This document shows, one piece after another, positions 25,022 through 34,829 of a stretch of DNA of 64,000 nucleotides. Each line of letters starts with the position of its first letter. Within the stretch, counting starts at the first letter, position 1. Origin of the DNA: Sedimentimonas flavescens (GTDB lineage: Bacteria > Pseudomonadota > Alphaproteobacteria > Rhodobacterales > Rhodobacteraceae); NCBI RefSeq assembly GCF_019264375.1, contig NZ_JAHVAI010000002.1, positions 248,001 through 312,000 of the forward strand, written 5' to 3'. The notes under the pieces are model-generated. The model was not told the origin of the DNA, did not search any database, and saw only the letters and a program-made list of their open reading frames with translations. The position numbers and the translations under genes are program-made.

Positions 25022-26872
25022 ATGTCGAACAAGCTGCGTAGCCATGGCAAGAGCGTGGTTGTCTGGGTGCTGCTGGCGATGCTGATACTGGGCCTTGGCG
25101 GCTTCGGCATGACCAACTTCGGCGGGCGCACGACCGCGATCGGTTCGGTCGGCGAAACCGAGATCCCCGTCAACGATTACGCCCGCGCGCTGCGTGACGA
25201 GATGAACGCCGCCACCGCCCAGATCGGCCGCCCCTTCACCATTGCCGAGGCCAAGCAAATGGGCCTCGACCGTCAGGTGCAGGGCCGGATGTTTGGTCAG
25301 GCCGCCGTCAGTGAGGCCGCGCGCAAGATCGGCCTGTCGGTGGGCGACGCCGAGATTCACCGCCAGATCACCCAGGCGCGCGCCTTCCAGGGCCTCGACG
25401 GAAAGTTCGACCGCGAGACCTACCGCCTCGCGCTGCGCCAAGAGGGGTATACCGAGGTGCAGTTTGAAGAGCGACTGCGCGCCGATGCAGCGCGCTCGAT
25501 CATGCAGGCGGCAGTGGCTGCGGGCGTGAAGGCGCCGGCCGGTGTGGTCGATGCCTACGCGACCTACCTGACCGAAGAGCGCACGATCTCTTATGCGGAG
25601 GTCACCGGGGCCGATCTGACCGAAACCGTCCCCGAGCCGACCGAAGAGACGCTCAGGGCCTGGCATCAGGACCATGCAGCCGATTTCACCCGCCCCGAGC
25701 TGCGCGAGATCAGCTACGTTTGGCTCTCGCCCGAGATGATGGCCGAGAAGGTGACGCTCGACGAGGCCGCCCTGCAAGCTGCCTATGAGGCGCGCAAGGA
25801 CGACTATGTGCAGCCCGAAAAACGCATGGTCGAAAAGCTGGTTTACCCGACGACCGAAGAGGCCGCGGCCGCCAAGGCGCGCCTTGACGCGGGCGAGGTC
25901 AGCTTTGCCGATCTCGCCGCCGAGCGCGGCCTGACGCTTGACGATATCGATCTGGGCGAGCCCGCTCAGGAAGACCTTGGCCCGGCGGGCGAGGCCGTAT
26001 TTGCGCTGGAAACCCCCGGCGTCGTCGGCCCGATCGACACCGACCTTGGCCCGGCGCTCTTCTCGATGAACGCGATCATCGCAGAGCAGAACACGACATT
26101 CGAGGAAGCGCGCGAGGAACTGTCGGCCGAGGCCCGCATGGACCGCGCCCGTCGCCTGATCGACGAAGCCAGTGCCGATCTTGAGGATCGTCTGGCCGGT
26201 GGCGCCACGCTTGAGCAGATGGCCGATGAGACCGATATGGAACTCGGCCATATCTCGCTGGCACCCGATACCGATGAGGGCCTCGCGGGCTACGAAGCCT
26301 TCCGCGATGCCGCCGCAACCGTGACCGCCGAGGATTTCCCGGAACTGGGTTCGCTTGACGATGGCGGCGTGTTCGCTCTGCGCCTTGACGGTATCACCCC
26401 GGCCGCGCTGTTCCCCTTCGAAGAGGTGCGCGATCGGGTCATCGACAGCTGGCGCGCGGCCGAGACGGCGAAACTCAAGCGCGCCCGTGCCGAGACCATC
26501 AAGGCTGCGGTCGAGGGCGGTGCCACGCTCGGCTCGCAGGGTGTGCTGGTGAACACCGTGGGCGCACTCCAGCGTTCGAGCTTCATCGAGAACGTCCCCG
26601 CGACGCTCGTGGACACCGCCTTCGACACCGCGCCCGGCAAGGCTGCGATCGTCGAGGGTGGCGGCAAGGTCGTTGTGGTGAAGGTCGAGGGCGTGCATGC
26701 TGCCGACAGCGCCGCCGAAGAGGTCGCGCAGATCCGCGAACTGCTTGAGGTGCGCCTTGCGCAGTCGGTGGCGAATGACCTGCTGGACTTCTACGCCCGC
26801 GCCGCTCAGGCCGAAGCAGGCATGACGATCGACAGCACCGCGATTAACGCGGTGCAAGCCCAGATGCAGTAA
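25022..26872 (+). CDS. Peptidylprolyl isomerase, PpiD/SurA-like membrane chaperone
   Basis: A 616-residue protein anchored by one N-terminal helix (VVVWVLLAMLILGLGGFGM). A SurA-N-like chaperone region (about 40-170) follows, then a parvulin-type region around 240-360 with FADLAAERGL. Most of the chain is periplasmic and acidic. It is a folding helper for exported proteins, as E. coli PpiD. It starts 68 bases after the aminotransferase and is followed by trpE after 10 bases, a linkage I know from other Rhodobacterales, so trpE is probably read from its promoter. Confidence 0.88.
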   Translation: MSNKLRSHGKSVVVWVLLAMLILGLGGFGMTNFGGRTTAIGSVGETEIPVNDYARALRDEMNAATAQIGRPFTIAEAKQMGLDRQVQGRMFGQAAVSEAARKIGLSVGDAEIHRQITQARAFQGLDGKFDRETYRLALRQEGYTEVQFEERLRADAARSIMQAAVAAGVKAPAGVVDAYATYLTEERTISYAEVTGADLTETVPEPTEETLRAWHQDHAADFTRPELREISYVWLSPEMMAEKVTLDEAALQAAYEARKDDYVQPEKRMVEKLVYPTTEEAAAAKARLDAGEVSFADLAAERGLTLDDIDLGEPAQEDLGPAGEAVFALETPGVVGPIDTDLGPALFSMNAIIAEQNTTFEEAREELSAEARMDRARRLIDEASADLEDRLAGGATLEQMADETDMELGHISLAPDTDEGLAGYEAFRDAAATVTAEDFPELGSLDDGGVFALRLDGITPAALFPFEEVRDRVIDSWRAAETAKLKRARAETIKAAVEGGATLGSQGVLVNTVGALQRSSFIENVPATLVDTAFDTAPGKAAIVEGGGKVVVVKVEGVHAADSAAEEVAQIRELLEVRLAQSVANDLLDFYARAAQAEAGMTIDSTAINAVQAQMQ

Positions 26873-26882
26873 GGAGGCTCAG

Positions 26883-28391
26883 TTGGTCGCCCTCTCCCCC
26901 ACGTTCGAAGCCTTCGAGGCGGGCTGGAAGGCTGGCAAGAACCAGTTGGTCTATGCGCGTCTCGCGGCCGATCTCGATACGCCCGTGTCGCTGATGCTCA
27001 AGCTGGCCGATGCGCAGCGCAACTCGTTCATGCTTGAATCGGTGACCGGCGGCGAGGTTCGCGGTCGCTACTCGATCATCGGCATGAAGCCCGACGTGAT
27101 CTGGGAATGCCGTGGCGAGACGGCGCGGATCAATCGACAGGCGCGTTTTGAGGATCGCTACGAAGAGCTTCCGGGCCACCCGTTCGAAAGCCTTCGCGCC
27201 CTGATCGCCGAAAGCCGCATCGACATGCCCGAGGATCTGCCCGCCGCAGCTGCGGGGCTCTTTGGTTATCTTGGCTATGACACGATCCGCCTGGTTGAGC
27301 ATCTGCCCAACATCAACCCCGACCCGATCGGCGTGCCCGATGCGGTGCTGCTGCGCCCCTCGGTCGTGGCCGTGCTGGATGGCGTGAAGAGCGACGTGAT
27401 GCTCTGCGCGCCCGCGTTCCAGGATTCGGGGCTGTCGGCACGCGCGGCCTATGCCCAGGCCGCCGAGCGCGTGATGGATGCGCTGCGCGACCTCGACCGC
27501 AATCCTGCCCAGACCCGCGAGATGGGCGAGATCGCCAAAGTCGGCCCGCTGCGCTCGAACTTCACCCCCGAGGGCTACAAGGCCGCGGTCGAGAAGGCCA
27601 AGGATTACATCCGCGCGGGCGACATTTTCCAGGTCGTTCCGGCGCAGCGCTGGTCGGCGGATTTCCCGCTGCCGCCCTTCGCGCTTTACCGCAGCCTGCG
27701 GCGCACCAACCCCTCGCCCTTCATGTTCTACCTCAACTTCGGCGGCTTCCAGATCGTCGGCGCCAGCCCCGAGATCCTCGTGCGCCTGCGCGAGAATGAG
27801 GTGACAATCCGCCCGATCGCAGGAACCCGCCCACGCGGCGCGACACCCGCCGAGGACAAGGCGCTGGAAGAGGATCTTCTGGCCGACAAGAAGGAACTGG
27901 CCGAGCACCTGATGCTGCTCGATCTGGGCCGCAACGATGTGGGCCGCGTGGCGAAGATCGGCACGGTGCACCCGACCGAGAAGTTCATCATCGAGCGTTA
28001 CAGCCACGTGATGCATATCGTCTCGAACGTCGTCGGCGAACTGGCCGAGGGCGAGGATGCGCTGTCGGCCCTGCTGGCTGGCCTGCCTGCGGGCACGGTC
28101 TCGGGGGCGCCCAAGGTGCGCGCGATGGAGATCATCGACGAGCTGGAACCCGAAAAGCGCGGCATCTATGGCGGCGGCGTGGGCTACTTCGCTGCCAACG
28201 GCGAGATGGATATGTGCATCGCGCTGCGCACGGCCGTTCTGAAGGATCAGACGCTCTATATCCAAGCCGGTGGCGGCGTCGTCTACGACAGCGACCCGGA
28301 AGCCGAATACCAGGAAACCGTCAACAAATCCAAGGCGTTGCGCAAGGCGGCCGAGGATGCGGGCCTGTTCGTCCAGCGCGGCAACATCTAA
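26883..28391 (+). CDS. trpE: Anthranilate synthase component I
   Basis: A 502-residue enzyme making anthranilate from chorismate with TrpG. It has the tryptophan feedback motif MLESV (about 50-54), FQIVGASPEILVR, PIAGTRPRGATPAEDKALEEDL and HLMLLDLGRNDVGRV, then SGAPKVRAMEIIDELEP and the C-terminal IQAGGGVVYDSDPEAEY. The start is TTG, supported by AAGGAGG 6 bases upstream; this rare start may limit expression. It ends at a strong terminator, so trpG is transcribed separately. Confidence 0.96.
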   Translation: MVALSPTFEAFEAGWKAGKNQLVYARLAADLDTPVSLMLKLADAQRNSFMLESVTGGEVRGRYSIIGMKPDVIWECRGETARINRQARFEDRYEELPGHPFESLRALIAESRIDMPEDLPAAAAGLFGYLGYDTIRLVEHLPNINPDPIGVPDAVLLRPSVVAVLDGVKSDVMLCAPAFQDSGLSARAAYAQAAERVMDALRDLDRNPAQTREMGEIAKVGPLRSNFTPEGYKAAVEKAKDYIRAGDIFQVVPAQRWSADFPLPPFALYRSLRRTNPSPFMFYLNFGGFQIVGASPEILVRLRENEVTIRPIAGTRPRGATPAEDKALEEDLLADKKELAEHLMLLDLGRNDVGRVAKIGTVHPTEKFIIERYSHVMHIVSNVVGELAEGEDALSALLAGLPAGTVSGAPKVRAMEIIDELEPEKRGIYGGGVGYFAANGEMDMCIALRTAVLKDQTLYIQAGGGVVYDSDPEAEYQETVNKSKALRKAAEDAGLFVQRGNI

Positions 28392-28412
28392 GCAGGCGCA
28401 CCAGGAAACAAG

Positions 28413-28439
28413 AAAGGCGGGCCAAGGCCCGCCTTTTTT
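28413..28439. terminator. Strong terminator after trpE
   Basis: An 11-bp stem AAAGGCGGGCC / GGCCCGCCTTT with a 2-base loop is followed by a run of T. The stop codon of the convergent gene lies inside the T-run, so the hairpin can serve both strands. Confidence 0.9.
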
Positions 28440-29844
28440 AGTTCTCGACCAGCGTCGTAACCGGGGCCAACGCGATCCCCTGCCCGAGGCGCGCGGCCCA
28501 GCCACTGAGCCCCGCAACCGATTCCGGCCAGGCGCTAAGCATGATCGTTACGCGCCCGTCGCGCTGCGCCTCGAAGGCCGCTCGGGTCAGCGCGCGCTCG
28601 ATTGCGGCAGCCGGTTCGCGCTCGGCATCAAGAACGCGCCATACTTCCGCTTCGGGCAAGCTTGCGGCGCGGGCAAGCTGCGCGGCGGGGTTCAGCCCCT
28701 GCCGCTGCGTGATCAGCCCCAACCCGGCGCGGTTCAGAATGGTCACCATCTGCTCGGCCAGCTTGCGGTTGTTCTGGATCATCGGCTGCGCGGGTTCGAC
28801 CACGGCGACCGCCTCGGGGATCGCAGCGCGCCATGCCTCAACGGCAACCTCTAGATCGGTGGCCGAGGCATTTTCCGGCAAGGCCTGTGCGAGAATGGCA
28901 ACTTCAAGCCCCCGCGCACGATATTCGACCGCGGCTTCCCGCGCATCGGCGCGATCGGGGTCGATGGCAATAGTCACCGGGAAATCGAGCATCTTCAGCG
29001 TGTTGCGATCCAGCCCCCCGGCCTGTGTGCCGACATCCACCAGCACCACCGACACGAGCGGAACACCGGGCGGCGCGATGAACGCCTGCGCATAACGCTC
29101 GAACGCGGGAAGATCGGGATCGGTCGCGACCGGAACGGGGTCAACGGGGGTCTCGGCACCCTCAGTCGCGATCCGGGGCAAACGGTCGGTCACAACGCCG
29201 GGTGCGGTCGAGAAAGCCGCGCCCCCTGCCCCGGCACCGCCATCGACCGAGAACACGCGCGGCAGCGACGGCGCGCCGTCTTCTGCCGGTGCAAGTTCGG
29301 GCGAGAAGACCTCGCCGGGCGGCGGAACGGGCATCGGGCTTTCCCCCTCGGGCGCGTTTTCCAGCGCCGCCGTGGGAACATCGCCCGCAGGCTGCGGCTC
29401 GGGGCGGGTCTCGCGCGCCTCGGGTCGCGCGCCCGGATCGGTCGCGATCCAATGCGGCGAGGTGGTTTCCTCGGCCTCGATCTGGGCCATCCGGGTGCCG
29501 CCGTTCACGACGCTCGGGACACCTTCCGGCGGGGGAAGCCGGGGCGAGAGATCGGCGGTCTTGCCGGGCGCCTCGGCGGCTTCGCCCATCGCGGGGGCAG
29601 CGGGCGCGCCATCAACCACCTGCGGCGCGGCCTCGGTCGGCGGTTGCGCGGCGGGAAGCTCTGCGGTGGGCATCGCGGGTTCAGCGGGCAGCGGGGTCGG
29701 CGCGGCATCGGGAGCCTGTGGCTCGGCGGCGGGCACGGGCGCGGGCGCCTGCTGTGGCAAGGGGGAGATCAACGACAAAGCCCCAATCCCCAGAACCGTG
29801 ACCACACCTCCGGTCAACAGCCCGCCGAGCACCCCACGCATCAT
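28438..29844 (-). CDS. Divergent polysaccharide deacetylase family protein
   Basis: A 468-residue exported or anchored protein. An N-terminal hydrophobic helix (GVLGGLLTGGVVTVLGIGALSLI) is followed by about 200 residues of Pro/Ala/Glu-rich low-complexity linker (about 30-240). The C-terminal divergent polysaccharide deacetylase (YibQ/DUF610) domain has VSVVLVDVGTQAGGLD, FPVTIAIDPDR, AREAAVEYRARGLEVAIL and VVEPAQPMIQNN. The family is periplasmic, is found near cell-envelope proteases, and lacks a proven substrate. It sits between trpE and trpG in reverse orientation. Confidence 0.85.
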   Translation of the reverse strand: MMRGVLGGLLTGGVVTVLGIGALSLISPLPQQAPAPVPAAEPQAPDAAPTPLPAEPAMPTAELPAAQPPTEAAPQVVDGAPAAPAMGEAAEAPGKTADLSPRLPPPEGVPSVVNGGTRMAQIEAEETTSPHWIATDPGARPEARETRPEPQPAGDVPTAALENAPEGESPMPVPPPGEVFSPELAPAEDGAPSLPRVFSVDGGAGAGGAAFSTAPGVVTDRLPRIATEGAETPVDPVPVATDPDLPAFERYAQAFIAPPGVPLVSVVLVDVGTQAGGLDRNTLKMLDFPVTIAIDPDRADAREAAVEYRARGLEVAILAQALPENASATDLEVAVEAWRAAIPEAVAVVEPAQPMIQNNRKLAEQMVTILNRAGLGLITQRQGLNPAAQLARAASLPEAEVWRVLDAEREPAAAIERALTRAAFEAQRDGRVTIMLSAWPESVAGLSGWAARLGQGIALAPVTTLVEN

Positions 29845-29994
29845 TCTTGCGCTCCCTTATATATCTCAATCCTGCGCCCGGGTGCGGAAAGCCGCCTGCA
29901 ACCCTTGACCCCGGCGCACTGCTCTGAACATCTATAGCCCGACGACACTCCCGGTTCACCCCCAGAATCCGGGCGGCACACGGGAAATGCGATC

Positions 29995-30582
29995 ATGCTC
30001 CTGCTCATTGATAACTATGACAGCTTTACCTACAACCTCGTGCATTATTTCGGGGAACTGGGCGCCGATGTGAAGGTGGTGCGCAACGATGCGCTCGACG
30101 TTCAGCAGGCCATGGGCATGGGCGCCGAGGCGATCGTGCTATCCCCCGGCCCCTGCGACCCGGCGCAGGCGGGCATTTGCCTGCCGCTGACGCTGGCGGC
30201 GGCCGAGGCGAACCTTCCCCTTCTTGGCGTTTGCCTCGGGCATCAGACCATCGGCGAGGCTTTCGGCGGCAAGGTCGTGCGCGCGGGCGAGATCGTGCAT
30301 GGCAAGATGGGCACGATCCATCACGAGGGCAAAGGCGTCTTCCGCGACCTTCCCTCGCCCTTCCAGGCGACCCGCTACCATTCGCTCATCGTCGAGCGCG
30401 AGAGCCTTCCGGATTGCCTTGAGGTCACCGCATGGCTTGAGGGTGGCATGATCATGGGCCTGCGTCACAAGGAAAAACTGATCGAGGGCGTGCAGTTCCA
30501 TCCGGAATCGATTGCCTCGGAGCATGGCCACCAGATGATCCGCAACTTCCTCGATGAGGCCAAGGTAAAGGTGAGCGCATGA
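29995..30582 (+). CDS. trpG: Anthranilate synthase component II (glutamine amidotransferase)
   Basis: A 195-residue class I glutaminase feeding ammonia to TrpE. The nucleophile is Cys80 in [15 protein letters not shown]. The His/Glu pair lies in [13 protein letters not shown] near residue 170. The N-terminal [14 protein letters not shown] is typical. Its ATGA overlaps the start of trpD. It is a single-domain TrpG, not a TrpGD fusion. Confidence 0.96.
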   Translation: MLLLIDNYDSFTYNLVHYFGELGADVKVVRNDALDVQQAMGMGAEAIVLSPGPCDPAQAGICLPLTLAAAEANLPLLGVCLGHQTIGEAFGGKVVRAGEIVHGKMGTIHHEGKGVFRDLPSPFQATRYHSLIVERESLPDCLEVTAWLEGGMIMGLRHKEKLIEGVQFHPESIASEHGHQMIRNFLDEAKVKVSA

Positions 30583-31598
30583 GCGACACGATGAAACCGC
30601 TGATCTACGCGGCCTCCGAGGGGCCGCTGTCGCGCGCCCAGGCCGAAGCCGCGTTCGAGGAGCTGTTCGAAGGCACCGCAAGCCCCGCGCAGGTCGGCGG
30701 GCTCTTGATGGCGATGCGCGCGCGAGGGGAATCGGTGGCCGAGTATGCCGCCGCCGCCGCCGTGATGCGCGCCAAGTGCAACAAGGTCGTGGCCCCCGAG
30801 GGCGCGATGGATATCGTCGGCACCGGCGGCGACGGCATGGGCACGCTGAATATCTCGACCGCGACGGCCTTTGTCGTGGCGGGCGCGGGTGTGCCGGTCG
30901 CCAAGCATGGCAACCGCAACCTGTCGTCGAAATCGGGCTCGGCCGATGCGCTCGGCGCGCTTGGCATCAATGTCATGCGCGAGGCCCGCGTGGTCGAGCG
31001 CGCGCTGGCCGAGGCCGGGATCGGCTTCATGATGGCGCCGATGCACCACCCGGCGATGAAGCACGTCATGCCGGTGCGGATGGAGTTGGGCTGCAAGACC
31101 ATCTTCAACATCCTCGGGCCGCTGACCAACCCGGCAGGCGTCAAGCGCCAGCTGACCGGAGCCTTCGCGCTCGACCTGATCTGGCCGATGGCCGAGACGC
31201 TGAAAGAGCTTGGCTCCGAGAAGGCCTGGCTCGTGCATGGCGCGGATGGAATGGATGAAATCTCGATCACCGGGGCGACCTCGGTCGCAGCGCTGGCGGA
31301 TGGCAAGATCACAGGGCTTGAGATCCACCCCGAGGACGCCGGCCTGCCGGTTCATCCGCTGAAAGACATCCTTGGCGGCACGCCCGATGAAAACGCCGCC
31401 GCCCTGCGCGCGATCCTGATGGGCAAGACCGGCGCCTATCGCGACGCGGTGCTGCTGAATGCTGCCGGCGCGCTGGTGGTAGCCGACAAGGCCGCGGACC
31501 TGAAGGAAGGCGTTGCCATTGCCGCCGAGAGCATCGATTCCGGCAAGGCCCTGAAAACGGTCGAAACGCTCGCCCGGATCACGACGGAGGCGGAATGA
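30579..31598 (+). CDS. trpD: Anthranilate phosphoribosyltransferase
   Basis: A 339-residue enzyme adding phosphoribose to anthranilate. It has the PRPP site motif [17 protein letters not shown], the [21 protein letters not shown] segment and [13 protein letters not shown]. It is coupled by 4-base overlaps to trpG before and trpC after. The length matches the family. Confidence 0.96.
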   Translation: MSDTMKPLIYAASEGPLSRAQAEAAFEELFEGTASPAQVGGLLMAMRARGESVAEYAAAAAVMRAKCNKVVAPEGAMDIVGTGGDGMGTLNISTATAFVVAGAGVPVAKHGNRNLSSKSGSADALGALGINVMREARVVERALAEAGIGFMMAPMHHPAMKHVMPVRMELGCKTIFNILGPLTNPAGVKRQLTGAFALDLIWPMAETLKELGSEKAWLVHGADGMDEISITGATSVAALADGKITGLEIHPEDAGLPVHPLKDILGGTPDENAAALRAILMGKTGAYRDAVLLNAAGALVVADKAADLKEGVAIAAESIDSGKALKTVETLARITTEAE

Positions 31599-32389
31599 AC
31601 ATCCTCGACAAGATCAAGGCCTACAAGCTTGAGGAAGTGGCCGCAGCCAAGGCCGCCCGCCCCTTGACGCAGGTTGAGGACGCCGCCCGCGCGCAGTCGC
31701 CCACCCGGGGCTTTGCCACGGCCTTGGCCGCCAAGGCCGCCGACGGCTACGGCCTCATCGCCGAGATCAAGAAGGCCAGCCCCTCGAAGGGCCTGATCCG
31801 CCCCGATTTCGACCCACCCGCACTGGCCCGTGCCTATGAGGCGGGTGGCGCGGCTTGTCTTTCTGTGCTGACCGACACGCCCTCGTTCCAGGGTGCACCC
31901 GAGTATCTGACGGCGGCGCGCGCGGCCTGCTCGCTGCCCGCGCTGCGCAAGGATTTCCTCTATGACACCTATCAGGTCGCCGAGGCCCGCGCCTGGGGCG
32001 GCGACTGCATCCTGATCATTATGGCCTCGGTTGAAGACAGCCTTGCCGTCGAGCTGGAAGATGCCGCCTTCGGTTGGGGCATGGATGTGCTGATCGAGGT
32101 GCATGACGCCGAGGAGCTTGAGCGCGCGCTCAAACATCTGAAATCGCCGCTGATGGGCGTAAACAACCGTAATCTCAAGACCTTCGAGGTCACCCTTGAT
32201 GTGACGCGCCAGCTTGCGCCGACCATTCTGGCCGAGGGCCGGGACCTGGTTTGCGAAAGCGGCATCTTCACCCCCGCCGATCTGGCCTCAATGGCCGAGG
32301 TGGGCGCGCGTCGCTTTCTGATTGGCGAAAGCCTGATGCGTCAGGCCGACGTCGCCAAGGCCACCCGCAACCTGCTGGAGATCGCATGA
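31595..32389 (+). CDS. trpC: Indole-3-glycerol phosphate synthase
   Basis: A 264-residue TIM-barrel synthase. [15 protein letters not shown] holds the catalytic Glu and Lys pair; [24 protein letters not shown] and CESGIFTP follow in family order. It is monofunctional, with no TrpF domain. It overlaps trpD and moaC by 4 bases each. Confidence 0.96.
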   Translation: MNILDKIKAYKLEEVAAAKAARPLTQVEDAARAQSPTRGFATALAAKAADGYGLIAEIKKASPSKGLIRPDFDPPALARAYEAGGAACLSVLTDTPSFQGAPEYLTAARAACSLPALRKDFLYDTYQVAEARAWGGDCILIIMASVEDSLAVELEDAAFGWGMDVLIEVHDAEELERALKHLKSPLMGVNNRNLKTFEVTLDVTRQLAPTILAEGRDLVCESGIFTPADLASMAEVGARRFLIGESLMRQADVAKATRNLLEIA

Positions 32390-32859
32390 GCCTTTCGCAT
32401 TTCGACGCTCAGGGTCAGGCCCATATGGTCGATGTCTCGGACAAGGAGGTCACCGACCGCGTGGCCGTGGCCGAAGGCGCGGTCGTGATGCTGCCCGAGA
32501 CGCTGGAGTATGTGCTGGCTGGCACCGCCAAGAAGGGCGACGTGCTGGGGATTGCGCGCGTCGCGGGCATCATGGGGGCCAAGAAATGCTCGGACCTGAT
32601 CCCGCTTTGCCACCCCTTGCCGATCACCAAGGTCGCGCTCGATCTGGTGCCCGACGCGGCCCTGCCGGGTGTGCGGATCACTGCGACGGTCAAGACCTCG
32701 GGGCAGACCGGGGTCGAGATGGAGGCGCTGACCGCGGTCTCGACCGCAGCGCTGACGGTCTATGACATGCTCAAGGCGGTCGAGAAATCGATGCGCATTG
32801 AAGGTATCCGCGTGGTGCTGAAAGATGGTGGAAAATCTGGTCGTTACGAGGCAAAGTGA
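32386..32859 (+). CDS. moaC: Cyclic pyranopterin monophosphate synthase MoaC
   Basis: A 157-residue enzyme of molybdenum cofactor synthesis. It has [13 protein letters not shown] near the N-terminus, the [16 protein letters not shown] active-site segment and [19 protein letters not shown]. The start is the ATG overlapping the trpC stop; the frame is open further upstream through trpC without a ribosome site. Its product is needed, among others, for the molybdoenzyme SoxC of this window. Confidence 0.96.
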   Translation: MSLSHFDAQGQAHMVDVSDKEVTDRVAVAEGAVVMLPETLEYVLAGTAKKGDVLGIARVAGIMGAKKCSDLIPLCHPLPITKVALDLVPDAALPGVRITATVKTSGQTGVEMEALTAVSTAALTVYDMLKAVEKSMRIEGIRVVLKDGGKSGRYEAK

Positions 32860-34040
32860 TGATTTCTGTTGAAGAGGCGCTAGCCCGCGTACTTGAGCTT
32901 ATCCAGCCCTTGGGCACCGAAACCGTGCCTCTGCGCAAGGGCTTGGGGCGGGTCATGGCCGCGCCGGTCAAGGCCGCGCTGACGCAGCCGCCTTTTGCAG
33001 CCTCGGCCATGGATGGCTATTGGCTGGCCGCCGCCGATCACCGCCCCGGCGCCACGCTGCGCGTCGAGGGCGAGGCCGCCGCAGGACGCGGCTTTGACGG
33101 CACTCTGACCCCTGGTCAGGCCGTGCGCATCTTTACCGGCGCCCCGGTCCCTGCCGAGGGCGGCGTGGTTGTCTTGCAAGAGGACGTTACCCGCGACGGT
33201 GACACTATCACCCTGTCCGAACGACTGTCGGACAATCACAACATCCGCCCGCGCGGCCAGGACTTTGCCGAGGGCACCCCATATTTCCCCCGCCACCGCC
33301 TAACCGCGCGCGACCTGGGCCTGATGGCCGCGATGAACGTGGCCGAACTGACGGTGCACCGCCGCCCCGTCGTCGCGATCATCGCGACCGGCGACGAGTT
33401 GGTCATGCCCGGCGAAACGCCCGGCCCCGACCAGATCATCTGCTCGAACAACTTCGTTCTGGCAGCACTGGCCGAAGCGGCTGGCGCCGAGGTGCGGATG
33501 CTCCCGATCGCAGCCGATAACGAGGCCAGCCTGCGCATGGTCTTCGGCCTGGCCGAGGGCGCGGATCTGATCGTTACCTCGGGCGGCGCCTCGGTGGGCG
33601 AGCATGACCTTGTGGGCAAGGTCGCCGCGGATCTGGGTCTTGAGCGCGCCTTCTGGAAGATCGCCATGCGCCCCGGCAAGCCTTTGATGGCAGGCCGGAT
33701 GGGGAATGCCGCGATGCTTGGGCTGCCGGGCAACCCGGTCTCGGCCACGGTCTGCGCGAAACTGTTTCTGGAGCCGATGCTGGCCGCCCTGCAGGGCCTG
33801 CCCGCCGCACATGACGTCCGTCAGGCTATTCTTGGCGCCGATACCGGCCCCGCCGGCCCGCGCACGCATTACATGCGCGCGCGCTTGACGCCCGGCGCGG
33901 GCCTGCCGACCATTAGCCCATTTGGCAGTCAGGATTCCGCCCTTCTGGGCATCCTGGCCGAAGCCGACGCGCTGCTGATCCGCCCGCTTGGCGACGGTGC
34001 GCGCCGCGCGGGCGAGACCGTGGATTACATTCCGCTTTGA
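32856..34040 (+). CDS. moeA: Molybdopterin molybdenumtransferase MoeA
   Basis: A 394-residue MoeA that inserts molybdate into adenylated molybdopterin. It has [15 protein letters not shown] near 45-60, IFTGAPVP, and the MogA-like region [11 protein letters not shown]...[12 protein letters not shown] with GLPGNPVSA. It is coupled to moaC by a 4-base overlap and closes the trpGDC-moaC-moeA operon. Confidence 0.96.
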   Translation: MMISVEEALARVLELIQPLGTETVPLRKGLGRVMAAPVKAALTQPPFAASAMDGYWLAAADHRPGATLRVEGEAAAGRGFDGTLTPGQAVRIFTGAPVPAEGGVVVLQEDVTRDGDTITLSERLSDNHNIRPRGQDFAEGTPYFPRHRLTARDLGLMAAMNVAELTVHRRPVVAIIATGDELVMPGETPGPDQIICSNNFVLAALAEAAGAEVRMLPIAADNEASLRMVFGLAEGADLIVTSGGASVGEHDLVGKVAADLGLERAFWKIAMRPGKPLMAGRMGNAAMLGLPGNPVSATVCAKLFLEPMLAALQGLPAAHDVRQAILGADTGPAGPRTHYMRARLTPGAGLPTISPFGSQDSALLGILAEADALLIRPLGDGARRAGETVDYIPL

Positions 34041-34059
34041 TCCCGGCGCGTGTCTCACG

Positions 34060-34088
34060 TTGACACGCAAAGAGAACAGAGTTAGAAC
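34060..34088 (+). promoter_or_regulatory. Predicted lexA promoter
   Basis: TTGACA at 34060-34065 and TAGAAC at 34083-34088 are separated by 17 bases. The -35 is perfect and the -10 weak. The LexA boxes overlap the spacer and -10, giving the expected repression geometry. Confidence 0.7.
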
Positions 34089-34099
34089 TTTTATCGAAC
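34074..34099 (+). promoter_or_regulatory. Tandem LexA (SOS) boxes, GAAC-N7-GAAC-N7-GAAC
   Basis: Three GAAC tetramers repeat every 11 bases, which makes two overlapping copies of the alphaproteobacterial LexA box GAAC-N7-GAAC. They end 31 bases before the chosen lexA start and cover the -10 region, so autorepression is expected. Confidence 0.88.
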
Positions 34100-34130
34100 A
34101 TGGATTTTTTGCCCGTGCGGAGAAATGCGG

Positions 34131-34829
34131 ATGCTGACGCGCAAGCAGTTGGAATTGCTGGACTTCATTCAGAAGCGTATGGCGCGGGACGGTGTTCCGC
34201 CCTCGTTTGACGAAATGAAGGATGCGCTCGACCTGCGCTCGAAATCCGGGATCCATCGCTTGATCACCGCGCTGGAAGAGCGCGGCTTCATCCGCCGTCT
34301 TGCCCACCGCGCCCGCGCGATCGAGATCGTCAAGCTGCCCGAGGCGATGGAGAAGGCGCAGCCGAAGGCGGGCTTCGCCCCCCGCGTGATTGAGGGTGAC
34401 CGCACCGATCCGCCGCGCAACGCGATCCCGGTTGAGGCCGTTCATGCGCTGGAACTGCCGGTGATGGGGCGCATCGCGGCAGGCGTGCCCATTGAGGCGA
34501 TTTCTGAGGTCTCGCACCATGTCGCGGTGCCGGGCTCGATGCTCTCGGGGCGCGGGCAGCATTATGCGCTTGAGGTGCGCGGCGACTCGATGATCGAGGC
34601 CGGGATCAACGATGGCGATGTGGTCGTCATCCGCGAGCAGGGCACCGCCGACAATGGCGATATCGTCGTGGCGCTGGTCGAGGGGCAAGAGGCAACGCTC
34701 AAGCGTTATTATCGGCGCAACGGGATGATCGCGCTCGAGGCCGCCAATCCGGCCTATGAAACGCGGATGCTTCGCGAGGAGCAGGTGAAGGTGCAAGGGC
34801 GCCTCGTCGGGCTGATCCGTACCTACTGA
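34131..34829 (+). CDS. lexA: SOS repressor LexA
   Basis: A 232-residue repressor-protease. The winged helix is at about 1-65 ([32 protein letters not shown]). The Ala-Gly cleavage site is in [11 protein letters not shown] near 118-124, the catalytic Ser is in [11 protein letters not shown] and the Lys in [13 protein letters not shown] 34131 fits a GGAG at 8 bases; an ATG six bases earlier would sit too close to it. The last 7 bases overlap the convergent comEC end. Confidence 0.97.
   Translation: MLTRKQLELLDFIQKRMARDGVPPSFDEMKDALDLRSKSGIHRLITALEERGFIRRLAHRARAIEIVKLPEAMEKAQPKAGFAPRVIEGDRTDPPRNAIPVEAVHALELPVMGRIAAGVPIEAISEVSHHVAVPGSMLSGRGQHYALEVRGDSMIEAGINDGDVVVIREQGTADNGDIVVALVEGQEATLKRYYRRNGMIALEAANPAYETRMLREEQVKVQGRLVGLIRTY

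Noticed and set aside
24749-28517. Two long minus-strand frames opposite the PpiD-like gene and trpE
   Set aside because: Both are antisense to genes with clear motifs, and their products match nothing I recognise.
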